The notes under the pieces were generated by a model that saw nothing but the letters and a program-made list of their open reading frames with translations, was not told the DNA's origin and did no database searches. A program made the translations under genes and the position numbers. This document shows, piece after piece, positions 54,460 through 63,505 of a stretch of 64,000 nt of DNA. Position 1 is the stretch's first letter, and every line of letters begins with the position of its first letter. The stretch is from an uncultured Bacteroidales bacterium (GTDB lineage Bacteria > Bacteroidota > Bacteroidia > Bacteroidales > Paludibacteraceae), in the NCBI GenBank assembly GCA_902780495.1, contig CACZFM010000001.1, forward strand, positions 62,001 through 126,000. Reading direction: 5' to 3'.

Positions 54460-56442
54460 ATGAAGAAATCTCTTATCCTTGCCCTTGCCGCTTTTGCGCT
54501 GCTGGGCTGCCAAAAGAAAGAACAACAATTTTCGTACAACGTGGAAAAGTTTTATGACCTTGAGATATTGCGTTTCCGTGTACCAGGCTTTGAGGAACTG
54601 ACCTTACAGCAAAAGATGATGCTTTATTACCTCAACGAAGCCGCTTTATACGGACAGGATATCGTTTATGACCAGAATTGCCGTTACAATCTGCGTATTC
54701 GCCGTGCGTTAGAGCAGGTTTATCTCAACTATCCTAACAGGGATGAAGAGCAATTCCGTCTGCTGGAACTTTACCTGAAGCGTGTGTGGTTTGCCAATGG
54801 CATACACCATCACTATTCGGAAGACAAGTTTTTGCCGGAGTTCACCCGCGAGTGGTTTACGGCCGCGTTAGAGGTAACCAATACTCCGCTTTCGGAGGAG
54901 ATATTGGAAGTTATTTTCAATCCTGAGGTTATGCCAAAGCGTATGACCCAAGAGGATGGTGTGGACCTGGTTGTAAACTCTGCCGGCAACTATTACGGCG
55001 AAGGCGTTACACAAACCGAAGCAGAGGCTTGGTATGAGGCACACAAAGACAATAGTGATGAACCGCTTTGGATAGGACTTAATTCCCAACTCGTTAAGGA
55101 AGACGGTGTGATAAAGGAACGCGTTTATAAAGTGGGTGGTTTGTACTCGGCTGCTCTGGAGAAGATTGTAGAGAACTTAGAGAATGCCATGCAGTATGCA
55201 GAGAACGACCAACAGCGCCTGGTACTTGACCGCCTGATTGCATTTAACAAGACCGGTGATCTGGCTACGTTCAACGAATACTGTATTGCCTGGGTGAAAG
55301 ACCTTGAGAGCCGTGTGGATTTCGTGAACGGCTTCACAGAGACCTACTCCGATCCTCTTGGCATAACGGGAACGTGGGAGTCCCTCACCAATTTCAAAGA
55401 CATAGAGGGAACCAAGCGTGCGCAGACCATTTCCGCCAATGCACAGTGGTTCGAGGACAACTCTACCACAGACCCCAAGTATAAGAAAGAGGAAGTGAAG
55501 GGTGTGTCGGCCAAAGTGATTACAGCATCACTATTAGCAGGAGACTGCTATCCCGCTACGCCTATCGGTATCAATCTACCCAATGCCAACTGGATTCGCC
55601 GAGAGTATGGCAGCAAGTCGGTAACGATAGACAATCTCTCTCATGCCTATGACGAGGCGGCAAAGGGAAACGGCTTTGCCGAAGAGTTTGTGATAGACGA
55701 TGAGACCCGTGAGCGTGCCAATAAATATGGTGTATTGTGCAATGACCTTCACACAGACTTGCACGAATGTGTGGGTCACGGTTCGGGCAAGATGATGCCA
55801 GGCGTTACGAAAGATGCACTTCGCGAACACGCTTCCACCATAGAAGAGGCGCGTGCCGACCTATTCGGATTGTATTACCTTGCGGACAAGAAACTCGTAG
55901 AACTCGGATTGCTGCCCAATGAAGATGCTTATAAGGCCGGTTACTATCAGCAAATGATGAACGGTCTGATGACACAACTTGTGCGTATCGAGCCCGGTAA
56001 GAACATTGAGGAAGCGCATATGCGTAACCGTCAGTTGATAGCAGGATGGGTATATGAACACGCCGCTAACAAGGAGGTAGAACTCATCCAGCGTGACGGC
56101 AAGACTTATCTGCAGATTAACGATTATGAAGGGTTGCGCCGTCTTTACGGAGAGCTTCTCAAGGAGATACAACGTATTACCTCCGAAGGCGATTATACTG
56201 CGGCAAAGCAGATGGTAGAGACTTATGCAGTGAAGGTTGATCCTACGTTGCATCAGGAGATACTTGCCCGCTACAAGCAATTGAATCTGGCTCCGTACAA
56301 GGGATTTGTCAATCCTGTTTATACTCTTGTCCGCGATGCCAAAGGTACGGTGACGGATGTCGCTATTGATTATTCGGAAGGCTATGCGGAGCAGCACTTG
56401 CGTTACTCGCGTGATTATTCGGTGCTGCCTGACATCAACTAA
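54460..56442 (+). CDS. Dipeptidyl-peptidase III (M49), lipoprotein
   Basis: 660 residues. Zinc peptidase removing dipeptides from N-termini. Zinc motif H435-ECVGH-440 and the second motif E462-EARAD-467 are intact. The N-terminus is a lipoprotein signal (MKKSLILALAAFALLGC), so the enzyme is probably anchored in the envelope facing the periplasm or outside, where it could handle imported peptides. Confidence 0.94.
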   Translation: MKKSLILALAAFALLGCQKKEQQFSYNVEKFYDLEILRFRVPGFEELTLQQKMMLYYLNEAALYGQDIVYDQNCRYNLRIRRALEQVYLNYPNRDEEQFRLLELYLKRVWFANGIHHHYSEDKFLPEFTREWFTAALEVTNTPLSEEILEVIFNPEVMPKRMTQEDGVDLVVNSAGNYYGEGVTQTEAEAWYEAHKDNSDEPLWIGLNSQLVKEDGVIKERVYKVGGLYSAALEKIVENLENAMQYAENDQQRLVLDRLIAFNKTGDLATFNEYCIAWVKDLESRVDFVNGFTETYSDPLGITGTWESLTNFKDIEGTKRAQTISANAQWFEDNSTTDPKYKKEEVKGVSAKVITASLLAGDCYPATPIGINLPNANWIRREYGSKSVTIDNLSHAYDEAAKGNGFAEEFVIDDETRERANKYGVLCNDLHTDLHECVGHGSGKMMPGVTKDALREHASTIEEARADLFGLYYLADKKLVELGLLPNEDAYKAGYYQQMMNGLMTQLVRIEPGKNIEEAHMRNRQLIAGWVYEHAANKEVELIQRDGKTYLQINDYEGLRRLYGELLKEIQRITSEGDYTAAKQMVETYAVKVDPTLHQEILARYKQLNLAPYKGFVNPVYTLVRDAKGTVTDVAIDYSEGYAEQHLRYSRDYSVLPDIN

Positions 56443-56460
56443 CCAGCGGTACAAGGTTCG

Positions 56461-57504
56461 GTGCAATCCGTCCGTTTACCCATATCGAAATCGTTTGCAA
56501 ACCGTCTGTTGATTTTGCAAGCCATGCACGGAGACCCCCTCTTGGAGGTCTCCTGTGCTACACCCGACGATGTGCGTATCCTGCGCGATGCGTTGGTGCG
56601 AATAGAGCAGACCGTAGGCGAAAAAGTACCCTTGATTTTGGATTTAGGCAATGACGGCACTGCTGTCCGTTTCCTGACTGCATATACTGCGTTTTTACCA
56701 GGTAGGCAGATTGTACTGACAGGGTCAGCGCGTATGCGGCAACGCCCTATTGCACCGTTGGTGAATGCGCTACGGAAAGCAGGGGCACAGATACGCTATA
56801 TGGAGAATCCGGATTCGCTCCCTATTTCCGTTTCCGGTGTTTCCTTACCACAAAACCTACCGCCTATTGATGTGGATGGCACTCTTTCCACACAGTTTGT
56901 TTCCGCCCTTCTATTAGCAGGGGTGCCGGTGCGTACCGCGACACAGTCCCCTTATATAGACCTTACACGTACCATGATAGCCCGATACACTCCGTTGCTT
57001 CCGGTAGAGGCAGACTGGGCGTCTGCTGCTTTTTGGTATGAGTATGTGGCATTGCATGGCGGGGCGTTGCTTCTGGAAGGGTTGAAGGAAGACTCGCTAC
57101 AGGCAGACAAGGCAGTGGCATCTGTATTCGGCAGAATGGGCGTGGACACACAGTTTACACAAGATGGCTGTGCGGTATGCCGGACGGATAGGCCACTGCC
57201 TTCTTTCCTACAGATAGATTTCGCATCTTGTCCGGATGTGTATCCTGCCGCGGCGATGACCTGCAGCCGTCTGGGTATATCCTTAGAGGCGACAGGCACT
57301 GAACGCCTGGCGTACAAGGAGAGTGACCGTTTGCAGTCGGTAGCCGCCCTACTACGTACGCCGAGGGGCGGGGTGGCACAGACATTTGATGACCATCGCA
57401 TTGCCATGGCCGCTCTTGCGGCTGACCTGCGCATAGACAACAGTCAATGTATCCATAAGTCGTATCCTCTTTTCCTTGAGCAGTTATGCAATATACGCGT
57501 ATAG
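56461..57504 (+). CDS. aroA: 3-phosphoshikimate 1-carboxyvinyltransferase (EPSP synthase)
   Basis: 347 residues from a GTG start 18 nt after the previous stop; shorter than the usual about 410, with an N-terminus beginning directly at LPISKSFANRLLIL. Transfers enolpyruvate to shikimate-3-phosphate. GTAVRFLTAY, the SARMRQRPIAPL segment, DGTLSTQFVSALLLAG, YKESDRLQSV and FDDHRIAMA retain the key residues. Glycines and the SSQ triad are slightly altered (STQ). Feeds aroC in this window. Confidence 0.9.
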   Translation: MQSVRLPISKSFANRLLILQAMHGDPLLEVSCATPDDVRILRDALVRIEQTVGEKVPLILDLGNDGTAVRFLTAYTAFLPGRQIVLTGSARMRQRPIAPLVNALRKAGAQIRYMENPDSLPISVSGVSLPQNLPPIDVDGTLSTQFVSALLLAGVPVRTATQSPYIDLTRTMIARYTPLLPVEADWASAAFWYEYVALHGGALLLEGLKEDSLQADKAVASVFGRMGVDTQFTQDGCAVCRTDRPLPSFLQIDFASCPDVYPAAAMTCSRLGISLEATGTERLAYKESDRLQSVAALLRTPRGGVAQTFDDHRIAMAALAADLRIDNSQCIHKSYPLFLEQLCNIRV

Positions 57505-58250
57505 TTCCACGCCGCGGGGTGAACGATGAGGGGAAAGGAAAGAAACATGCCCTTTACCGTTTGATATCGGAAGCAGCCACTGAATATGTGTGGTTGCAGG
57601 ATGATGACATTGTGCCGCCTACGGCTGTGCCGGAAACAGATGCCGATATGCTGATACTGCCTTTGCGGATGGAGCCGGCGAGCGGAAGACCATCGCTATT
57701 GGAGCGTTTGCAGATGACAGAGTATGCGGCTATCCAGCAACTGACCATAGAAACGGCTCGCCGTGGTCATCCTGTGCTGTGCAGCGGCGCTAATCTGCTG
57801 GTACGTAGGACACGCTGGCTGGAGAGTTACGGTGACCTTCATCCCGAACAACCGAGCGGGGATGATATGTTTCTGCTGGAGAGTTTCAAACGCCGCGGGT
57901 TGAAGATAGCTGTAGTTTCGGATGCCGCGTATGAAGCGGTGGTACGCCCTATCGGTTCGTGGCGTGCGTTTTTCCGTCAGCGTATGCGTTGGGCGGGGAA
58001 AGCCGCCTATTACACTGACCGTGATATTCGTTTGTGCGGGGCAATGGTGGTAATTGCCAATCTTCTGCAATTGCTTTGTCCGCCGTTGCTATTGCTAAAG
58101 TTTCCTATAGATTTCTTTCTTGCCAGAAAGAGAGACGCGTCCGTCTCTCTCTCTGTTGCATTTTTGCTGGAACTACTATACCCGTGGTATATGTTCCTGA
58201 GTCTCGTTGGAGGCATGTTTGCTTCTCGCAAAGCCTCTCCATCGTTCTGA
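57486..58250 (+). CDS. Glycosyltransferase family 2-like protein, N-terminally short
   Basis: 254 residues. It has the DDD motif (VWLQDDDIVPP), the acceptor motif GDDMFLL and RQRMRWAGK of GT2 enzymes, then two membrane segments. The usual first about 60-80 residues of the GT2 fold (nucleotide-binding strand and VVDDGS) are absent; an in-frame TGA lies just upstream (57477-57479). It overlaps aroA by 19 nt. May be a shortened or inactive enzyme. Confidence 0.7.
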   Translation: MQYTRIVPRRGVNDEGKGKKHALYRLISEAATEYVWLQDDDIVPPTAVPETDADMLILPLRMEPASGRPSLLERLQMTEYAAIQQLTIETARRGHPVLCSGANLLVRRTRWLESYGDLHPEQPSGDDMFLLESFKRRGLKIAVVSDAAYEAVVRPIGSWRAFFRQRMRWAGKAAYYTDRDIRLCGAMVVIANLLQLLCPPLLLLKFPIDFFLARKRDASVSLSVAFLLELLYPWYMFLSLVGGMFASRKASPSF

Positions 58251-58257
58251 TGCCGAA

Positions 58258-58593
58258 TTATTCGGCTTCTGCAGGCGTTTCCGCTGCGGGTGCTTGAGCT
58301 TGGGGAAGTGCAGCTGCGGCTTCCTCTACCTGTTCGGTGATAGCACTTTCGCTAACGGCATTGTTGCGCTGCCCCTGTTGGAAACCAACGGCAAGGATGC
58401 TCAGCACCACGATAATGGCAGCGAGTGTCCAACTTGCCTTCTCCAAGAAGTCAGCCGTACGGGGAGCACCCATTACTTGGTTGCCACTTGCAAAGCCAGA
58501 TGCCAGTCCTCCTCCTTTGCTGTTCTGCACAAGCACCAAGAGGGTCAAAAAGATGGCTACGATAACAATCAGAATAGTTAATAAAATGTACAT
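58258..58593 (-). CDS. secG: Preprotein translocase subunit SecG
   Basis: 111 residues with two membrane segments (LLTILIVIVAIFLTLLVLVQN, ASWTLAAIIVVLSILAVGF) and the SKGGGLASGF loop. The C-terminal Ala/Glu-rich tail (AAAALPQAQAPAAETPAEAE) is common in Bacteroidetes SecG. Part of the Sec channel in the inner membrane. Promoter at about 58632-58665 (minus strand). Confidence 0.93.
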   Translation of the reverse strand: MYILLTILIVIVAIFLTLLVLVQNSKGGGLASGFASGNQVMGAPRTADFLEKASWTLAAIIVVLSILAVGFQQGQRNNAVSESAITEQVEEAAAALPQAQAPAAETPAEAE

Positions 58594-58631
58594 TGTTGTA
58601 TTGTTTTAAAGTGTTTTTATTTCAATGAGCC

Positions 58632-58665
58632 TGCAAAGGTACTATATTTTTTTGATATACACAAG
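58632..58665 (-). promoter_or_regulatory. Bacteroidetes-type promoter for secG
   Basis: Minus strand CTTG (about 58662-58665) and TAccTTTGCA (58632-58641), 39 nt before the start. Confidence 0.7.
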
Positions 58666-58701
58666 TTTTTCTTTATTTTCTTTGTATTTCGTCCTTCAGG
58701 C

Positions 58702-59214
58702 TTACCATTTTGCTACTGTTTCGTTGAAGATGTTTTCCGTTATTTCGGTTATCATGGTCTTACACAATTCCTCCTGTACATCGGTCAGTTGCTTTCGCGC
58801 ATCGAAGGTTTGGTAGGCTGTGTAGGTTTTTTCGAAACTCTCATCCGGCACCTTGTTGTTGGTAAAACGCACATGAATGGCAATGGTCAGTTTTGTTTCG
58901 GCTGCGTAACTATCAGCCGCGACTGCCATAGGGGTGAGCTCATAGCCAGTGATTTCTCCTTCGAGTTCCATGTCTCCGCCTTTTGGCAGTATGGAGAGGC
59001 GTGTCTGACGGGCAAAGATGTCCCGCAGTGCTTCACTGAAATCGTTACTCAAAGGCGGGTAAACCAGTACGGCACGATTGGGGAAATCACTTATTCCGAT
59101 GGTCTTGGTCTTGGAGTAATCGATACTGGCTCCATTCATACGGTAGGAGATGGTGCATCCTGCAAGGAGGGCAAAGGCAGAGAGCGCAAAGAGTATGTGC
59201 AAGGAGCGGGTCAT
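58702..59214 (-). CDS. lptE: LptE-like LPS assembly lipoprotein
   Basis: 170 residues with a lipobox (LLAGC, Cys19). The body (YSKTKTIGISDFPNRAVLVYPPLSNDFSEALRDIFARQTRL in segments) fits the Bacteroidetes LptE family, which plugs LptD in the outer membrane for LPS delivery. Its start overlaps the sigma-54 activator stop by 4 nt, a gene order conserved in Bacteroidetes. Confidence 0.85.
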   Translation of the reverse strand: MTRSLHILFALSAFALLAGCTISYRMNGASIDYSKTKTIGISDFPNRAVLVYPPLSNDFSEALRDIFARQTRLSILPKGGDMELEGEITGYELTPMAVAADSYAAETKLTIAIHVRFTNNKVPDESFEKTYTAYQTFDARKQLTDVQEELCKTMITEITENIFNETVAKW

Positions 59215-60413
59215 TTGAGTCCGTACTTTTTGATGCGCCTGTAGAGCGTCCGTTCGGGGATTCCGAGTGCGTCTGCTGCCGCTTTGCGATTACCTTTGTA
59301 CTGATCGAGCACATTTTGGATATGCTCTTTGTCCACTTCTTGCAGGCTTTTGCTGTCTTCTTCCGGTTTGCGGTGTGCGGTATCCATATCCACGATTTCC
59401 GCCATCTGATAGTCGTTGCTATCATCCGGTGTTTTCGTGCGTACGCCTGTGAAGGCTGCAGGCGAAGCGGGCATGTCGCTCTGGCGGCGATTGAGTTCTG
59501 CTTTCAGTTCGGCAATATCGCGCCTCATTTCGACCAACATATAGAGAAGTTCTTTTTCGCTCAAGAGCCGTTCGCTGTTTTCTGTATGGGTGGTATTACC
59601 CACGACAAGGGCAGTTGCCATTTCGTTTTTGGGCAGGTGGCGTTCGAGCGTTTCGGCACTTATCTCATGGTCTTTTTCGAGGATGCAGACCTGTTCGGCA
59701 ATATTTTTCAATTGGCGTATATTGCCTTGCCAATAATAGGCTTTGAGCAGTTCTGTAGCATCGGCAGAGAGATGGACGGGCGGCATCTGGTAACGACTGC
59801 AGAAATCGGAGGTGAACTTACGGAAAAGCAAGGGTATATCTTCTTTTCTCTCTCGCAAGGCGGGCACCTTGATTTCGACTGTGTTCAGACGATAGTAGAG
59901 GTCTTCGCGGAAGCGGCTTTCCCGAATGGCCCGTACCATGTCGATATTGGTTGCAGCGACTACGCGGACGTTTGCTTTCTGCACCTGACTTCCTCCGACA
60001 CGGATAAACTCGCCCGATTCCAATACTCTCAAGAGCCTGACTTGCGTCTGCAGGGGCAGTTCTCCCACTTCATCGAGGAAGAGTGTTCCCCCGTCGGCTA
60101 TTTCGAAGTAACCTTTTCTTTCGGCTTTGGCATCGGTGAAGGCGCCTTTTTCATGCCCGAAGAGTTCGCTATCGATGGTCCCTTCGGGTATTGCGCCACA
60201 GTTGATGGCAAAGTAGGGTCCGTGTTTTCGTGCGGAATAGGCATGAACAATCTGCGGGAAGTATTCCTTTCCCACGCCCGATTCTCCTGTAACGAGTACG
60301 CTGAGATCGGTTTTCGCCACTTGTACGGCTATTTCAATGGCGCGGTTCAGTTCCCGGTTGGTGCCGATGATGTGGAACCGTTGCTTGATGGTTTGTAGTT
60401 CTTCGGTAGTCAT
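59211..60413 (-). CDS. Sigma-54-dependent transcription activator without receiver domain
   Basis: 400 residues. AAA+ domain from residue about 15: Walker A GESGVGKE (43-50), the sigma-54 contact loop G90-AFTDA-95 (GAFTDA in place of the usual GAFTGA, a known Bacteroidetes variant), Walker B GGTLFLDEVGE, then a linker and a Fis-type HTH (NRKAAADALGIPERTLYRRIKKYG). No N-terminal sensor or receiver, so regulation would be by partner or level. Coupled to lptE. Confidence 0.92.
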   Translation of the reverse strand: MTTEELQTIKQRFHIIGTNRELNRAIEIAVQVAKTDLSVLVTGESGVGKEYFPQIVHAYSARKHGPYFAINCGAIPEGTIDSELFGHEKGAFTDAKAERKGYFEIADGGTLFLDEVGELPLQTQVRLLRVLESGEFIRVGGSQVQKANVRVVAATNIDMVRAIRESRFREDLYYRLNTVEIKVPALRERKEDIPLLFRKFTSDFCSRYQMPPVHLSADATELLKAYYWQGNIRQLKNIAEQVCILEKDHEISAETLERHLPKNEMATALVVGNTTHTENSERLLSEKELLYMLVEMRRDIAELKAELNRRQSDMPASPAAFTGVRTKTPDDSNDYQMAEIVDMDTAHRKPEEDSKSLQEVDKEHIQNVLDQYKGNRKAAADALGIPERTLYRRIKKYGLK

Positions 60414-60445
60414 GCCTTATGGAAGTCCGTGGGAACGGGGGAGTA

Positions 60446-61591
60446 TTACTCCACCCGTTCTCCAGTGATGGTATAGAGTTGTCCGTCACGCTCTACGAGG
60501 AATTGTCCGTCCCTCATAATCTTGCGTGCTGCTACTTTCTCTGTTGTTTTGTGCGGATCTTTTGTTGCACTGTAGTCCAGGGCAGAGAATACTTGCGGGC
60601 AGGTATAGATGACTTTACCATCTTTGTCCGTAACCTTGCAGTAGTACTTGTGGTTGTCATTTTTAAGTTTTTCGTCTTGGTACCATTGTTCGGTAGCCCC
60701 TTCGATGAGGATGCCTTTTTTGACACCTTCTTCCACTTCCACCTTATACCACTGGTATGCTACGAATTTTCCGTTTCCGCCATTATTGATAGGTCCGTTG
60801 TTGACAAACATCAGGTCATTCCATTTCCGATATACCAAATCACGGCACTCATCTATTACTTTGATATGGAACAGGTCAATCCACTCAATATTAATTCCCC
60901 AGGCCTGAGGCTGCGGAATATAGGTATTCTCTCGTGCAGGCGCGTTGATTTGTTGTATCCCCATAGTTACGTAATAATCGTATTCTCCTTCCGCGAGTTT
61001 CAGGGAGTAGGGCATGTCAGTGTTCTGCGCATATTGTTTTTCTAGAGTTGTGCCCTTGAAAATGTTGTAATGGTATTTAGAGTCTCCTTCTTTGCAATAC
61101 GCTTTCCCATCCTTTGATGTTTTTCCTGCTGTGGTATAGAGCTCAAAGTCCGCTTTTTTGGAAGCAACATCTACGTAGATGGTGTCGAAATGTTCTACAA
61201 CAGGAGGCGTAACATAAATAGTATATACATCAACGTAGTCTACGATAAAATCTGCATAGTCTATCATATTTACGTCCCAATATATATCCCCGTAAGGAAT
61301 TTCAGTCTCAGGATTTCCTGCATGGCCGACGAAGACATAATACTCATTCACACCTATATGGGGACGTACAACATTCGTTTCAAGTACTCCATCCCGCGAT
61401 GATACATTCACCCTTTTGGTAAAGTTCTGTGCGGTGGATTGGAGAGTGTGAATTTCAGGTGCTTCACATGTGAAGGGGTCGGCATTGACAGCATCCCATG
61501 TGTGTGTGTTTATTGTGGGTTTTTTTGCCATAGCCCCGAGTGAGATGGCTAATGCCAAGAGCACAATTATATTCTTTTTCATGGTATTCAA
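60446..61591 (-). CDS. Secreted protein with conserved C-terminal tail, unknown function
   Basis: 381 residues, signal peptide (MKKNIIVLLALAISLGAMA). No domain recognised; beta-rich with many Tyr and Asp. The tail ARKIMRDGQFLVERDGQLYTITGERVE (in segments) matches those of the C10 protease and the large starch-binding protein. It lies 15 nt after the OmpA-family gene, suggesting co-expression, perhaps as an envelope or surface partner. Confidence 0.65.
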   Translation of the reverse strand: MNTMKKNIIVLLALAISLGAMAKKPTINTHTWDAVNADPFTCEAPEIHTLQSTAQNFTKRVNVSSRDGVLETNVVRPHIGVNEYYVFVGHAGNPETEIPYGDIYWDVNMIDYADFIVDYVDVYTIYVTPPVVEHFDTIYVDVASKKADFELYTTAGKTSKDGKAYCKEGDSKYHYNIFKGTTLEKQYAQNTDMPYSLKLAEGEYDYYVTMGIQQINAPARENTYIPQPQAWGINIEWIDLFHIKVIDECRDLVYRKWNDLMFVNNGPINNGGNGKFVAYQWYKVEVEEGVKKGILIEGATEQWYQDEKLKNDNHKYYCKVTDKDGKVIYTCPQVFSALDYSATKDPHKTTEKVAARKIMRDGQFLVERDGQLYTITGERVE

Positions 61592-61606
61592 TATTTAGAG
61601 GTTTCT

Positions 61607-63172
61607 TTATTCTTCAATTCTGTCTTTTTCGAATACGGGGATGATTTCCACGCGGCGGTCGAGAGCGATGTTATGGTATGGGTTTTCGCTATCGTCGTAT
61701 TGCTGTGTGAAAGAGAATCCCTTGCTTACCATTTGCTCGGAGGGCACTCCTTTGCGTTTGAGGAGACGCACGATGGATGCGGCACGGCGTTCGGAGAGGT
61801 TCTGGTTGTATTCCATAGAGCCTTCCTTACTTGCGTGTCCGTACACGAGAACCAACTGTTCGGGGTGCTCAAGGAGTACGGCTGCAATCTTATCGATTAC
61901 ATCGGCGGGTTGGAGTTTGGGTTTATCGCTATCGAAGTCGAACCAGATAACAGATTTCTTCATGATATCGTTAATCTTCTTGGCTGCTACGGGCACTTCC
62001 TCAATGACTTCGCGTCGTGTAAGTTGCATAGCGGTGTCGCAAACGAGGTAATTCTCGAACTTTTTGGGTTTCTTGGCGGGTTTGTGCCATGAGATACCGA
62101 CTTTGACACCTACATCCCAAGGATGTACAGACTTCACGCTATTGGAAGCGATGACACCGTCATAGGTTTCCATGAAGTTGTGCTGTTGCCATTCTTCCTT
62201 TGCTTCAGGCTGACGCCACCCGAGGTCTTTGCCATCTCCCTTGCGGAGGTTGTTGAAGGTATAGTTGGCATACAATCCAACCATGACATCCAGATGCTCA
62301 GCCACAGGAATCATTACACCGAGGTCAATCATACCGTCTGCCGAGATGTTGTTGAGGTCCAGTTTGTTTTTATCTTTGCTGAAGTCGTCTCCGATGGTTT
62401 CGGTATAGAAATCATGTCCTTTGACACGTTCGTCGAGTGTCAGTCCGAATTTTTCATAGTTTCCGGAGTGAGAGATAGAACCGCTGACGAGGTTGTATTT
62501 GTTCGATATGAGGTAGTTGACTTTTACGCCAAGGTCCGCATAGAGTTTCAGTTGGTTGTTGCGGTGGGTCACTTTAGGCATACGTGCGATGGGGTATTGC
62601 ATCTGGATGCCCACGGGCAGTCCAATCAGCCATGAAGCCTGATGCTCTTTCCAGTTGTTCATCGTAACGATGTGCTCATAGTCTTGGCTAGCAGTTGCTC
62701 CTGTCGGGATGTCGGTATCGCCCAGGTTGGACCAAGATTTAGTACCTTTGAGGGTGGTGTAGTTGCCCATATACTCGGCTTCAAGTCCGACCATTACGCC
62801 CCAGTTCTCATGGAAATAGTAGGCATAATTGAACTGGATGAGGGCATTTCCTCCGCCGTTGTTTTTCGCCTTATTAAGGTCTTCCAGTTTGAATCCGTTG
62901 GAGCTGTAACCGGCACCGATAAGTCCCTGGAGGTAATGTCCTTTGCGGGTGAAAGTTGTGTCTTCTTCCTGCGGAATTTCCTTTTTGGAAGAGGTTGTGG
63001 TGTAGGTGTACGTGGTGTCCATGTACACATGAATGATTTGAGTTTTTTGCTCAATGTTTTCAGAGGGCTCCTGTGCAGGTGCTTCGCGTGTGGTTTTTGT
63101 CACCTTCGGTCCTGCCACCACGCCCATTGTCGTGCAGCAGAGGGCTGCAAACAAAAAGAGTGATTTTTTCAT
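61607..63172 (-). CDS. OmpA family outer-membrane protein
   Basis: 521 residues from MKKSLFLF (63172; a second ATG 6 nt earlier is possible). Signal peptide, then a beta-rich putative barrel (about 75-400) and a C-terminal OmpA peptidoglycan-binding domain (SVIWFDFDSDKPKLQPAD, YGHASKEGSMEYNQNLSERRA). Likely links the outer membrane to peptidoglycan. Own promoter upstream; the next gene on this strand is the tailed secreted protein. Confidence 0.9.
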   Translation of the reverse strand: MKKSLFLFAALCCTTMGVVAGPKVTKTTREAPAQEPSENIEQKTQIIHVYMDTTYTYTTTSSKKEIPQEEDTTFTRKGHYLQGLIGAGYSSNGFKLEDLNKAKNNGGGNALIQFNYAYYFHENWGVMVGLEAEYMGNYTTLKGTKSWSNLGDTDIPTGATASQDYEHIVTMNNWKEHQASWLIGLPVGIQMQYPIARMPKVTHRNNQLKLYADLGVKVNYLISNKYNLVSGSISHSGNYEKFGLTLDERVKGHDFYTETIGDDFSKDKNKLDLNNISADGMIDLGVMIPVAEHLDVMVGLYANYTFNNLRKGDGKDLGWRQPEAKEEWQQHNFMETYDGVIASNSVKSVHPWDVGVKVGISWHKPAKKPKKFENYLVCDTAMQLTRREVIEEVPVAAKKINDIMKKSVIWFDFDSDKPKLQPADVIDKIAAVLLEHPEQLVLVYGHASKEGSMEYNQNLSERRAASIVRLLKRKGVPSEQMVSKGFSFTQQYDDSENPYHNIALDRRVEIIPVFEKDRIEE

Positions 63173-63235
63173 AAGCATTTTGTTGGTTAATAATTTGTAT
63201 TATGTTGTTTTTTTATGCTATTTTCCAATCAACCT

Positions 63236-63269
63236 GCAAAGATACTGCTTTTTTTTGGATTGACCAAAT
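63236..63269 (-). promoter_or_regulatory. Bacteroidetes-type promoter for the OmpA-family gene
   Basis: Minus strand TTTG (about 63266-63269) and TAtcTTTGCA (63236-63245). Confidence 0.7.
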
Positions 63270-63340
63270 ATTTGTGCAAAAATCTGTATTTTTTGTGGAA
63301 ATATTTAGGTAGTCAGCGTTTCCTCTGCTTTTCGTTGGCT

Positions 63341-63395
63341 TAATAACCTACTAATAACCCAATAATAACCCAATAATCACCCAATAATAACCTAA
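63341..63395. repeat. Intergenic tandem array, 5 x 11 bp
   Basis: Five contiguous units of the form TAATAACCCAA (variants in three units), starting at 63341, 63352, 63363, 63374 and 63385. The period is the same as in the arrays at 8810 and 35103, but the unit differs. The 63270-63504 gap has no gene. Confidence 0.85.
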
Positions 63396-63404
63396 TATTC
63401 GTTC

Positions 63405-63480
63405 GGGCGTAAACGCCGTTTATTGTGCGAAGCGCGGTTTATTGCTACGCGGTTTATTGCTCGCGTTCGCGAGCGGTTTA
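63405..63480. repeat. Palindromic and CGGTTTATTG repeat cluster
   Basis: GGCGTAAACGCC (63406-63417), CGTTTATTG (63417), CGGTTTATTGC (63435 and 63450), then GCTCGCG-TT-CGCGAGC (63459-63474), ending in CGGTTTATAG. A dense set of short repeats and inverted repeats next to the pdxB terminator. Confidence 0.7.
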
Positions 63481-63485
63481 TAGAC

Positions 63486-63505
63486 AAAAATCCCCTGTTG
63501 GGGAT
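63486..63505 (-). terminator. Terminator of pdxB
   Basis: ATCCCC (63490-63495) and GGGGAT (63500-63505) with a 4-nt loop; on the minus strand followed by TTTTT. The stem touches the pdxB stop codon. Confidence 0.8.

Noticed and set aside
59316..60398. 360-codon plus-strand frame opposite the sigma-54 activator
   Set aside because: The activator has all AAA+ motifs; this frame is its antisense shadow.
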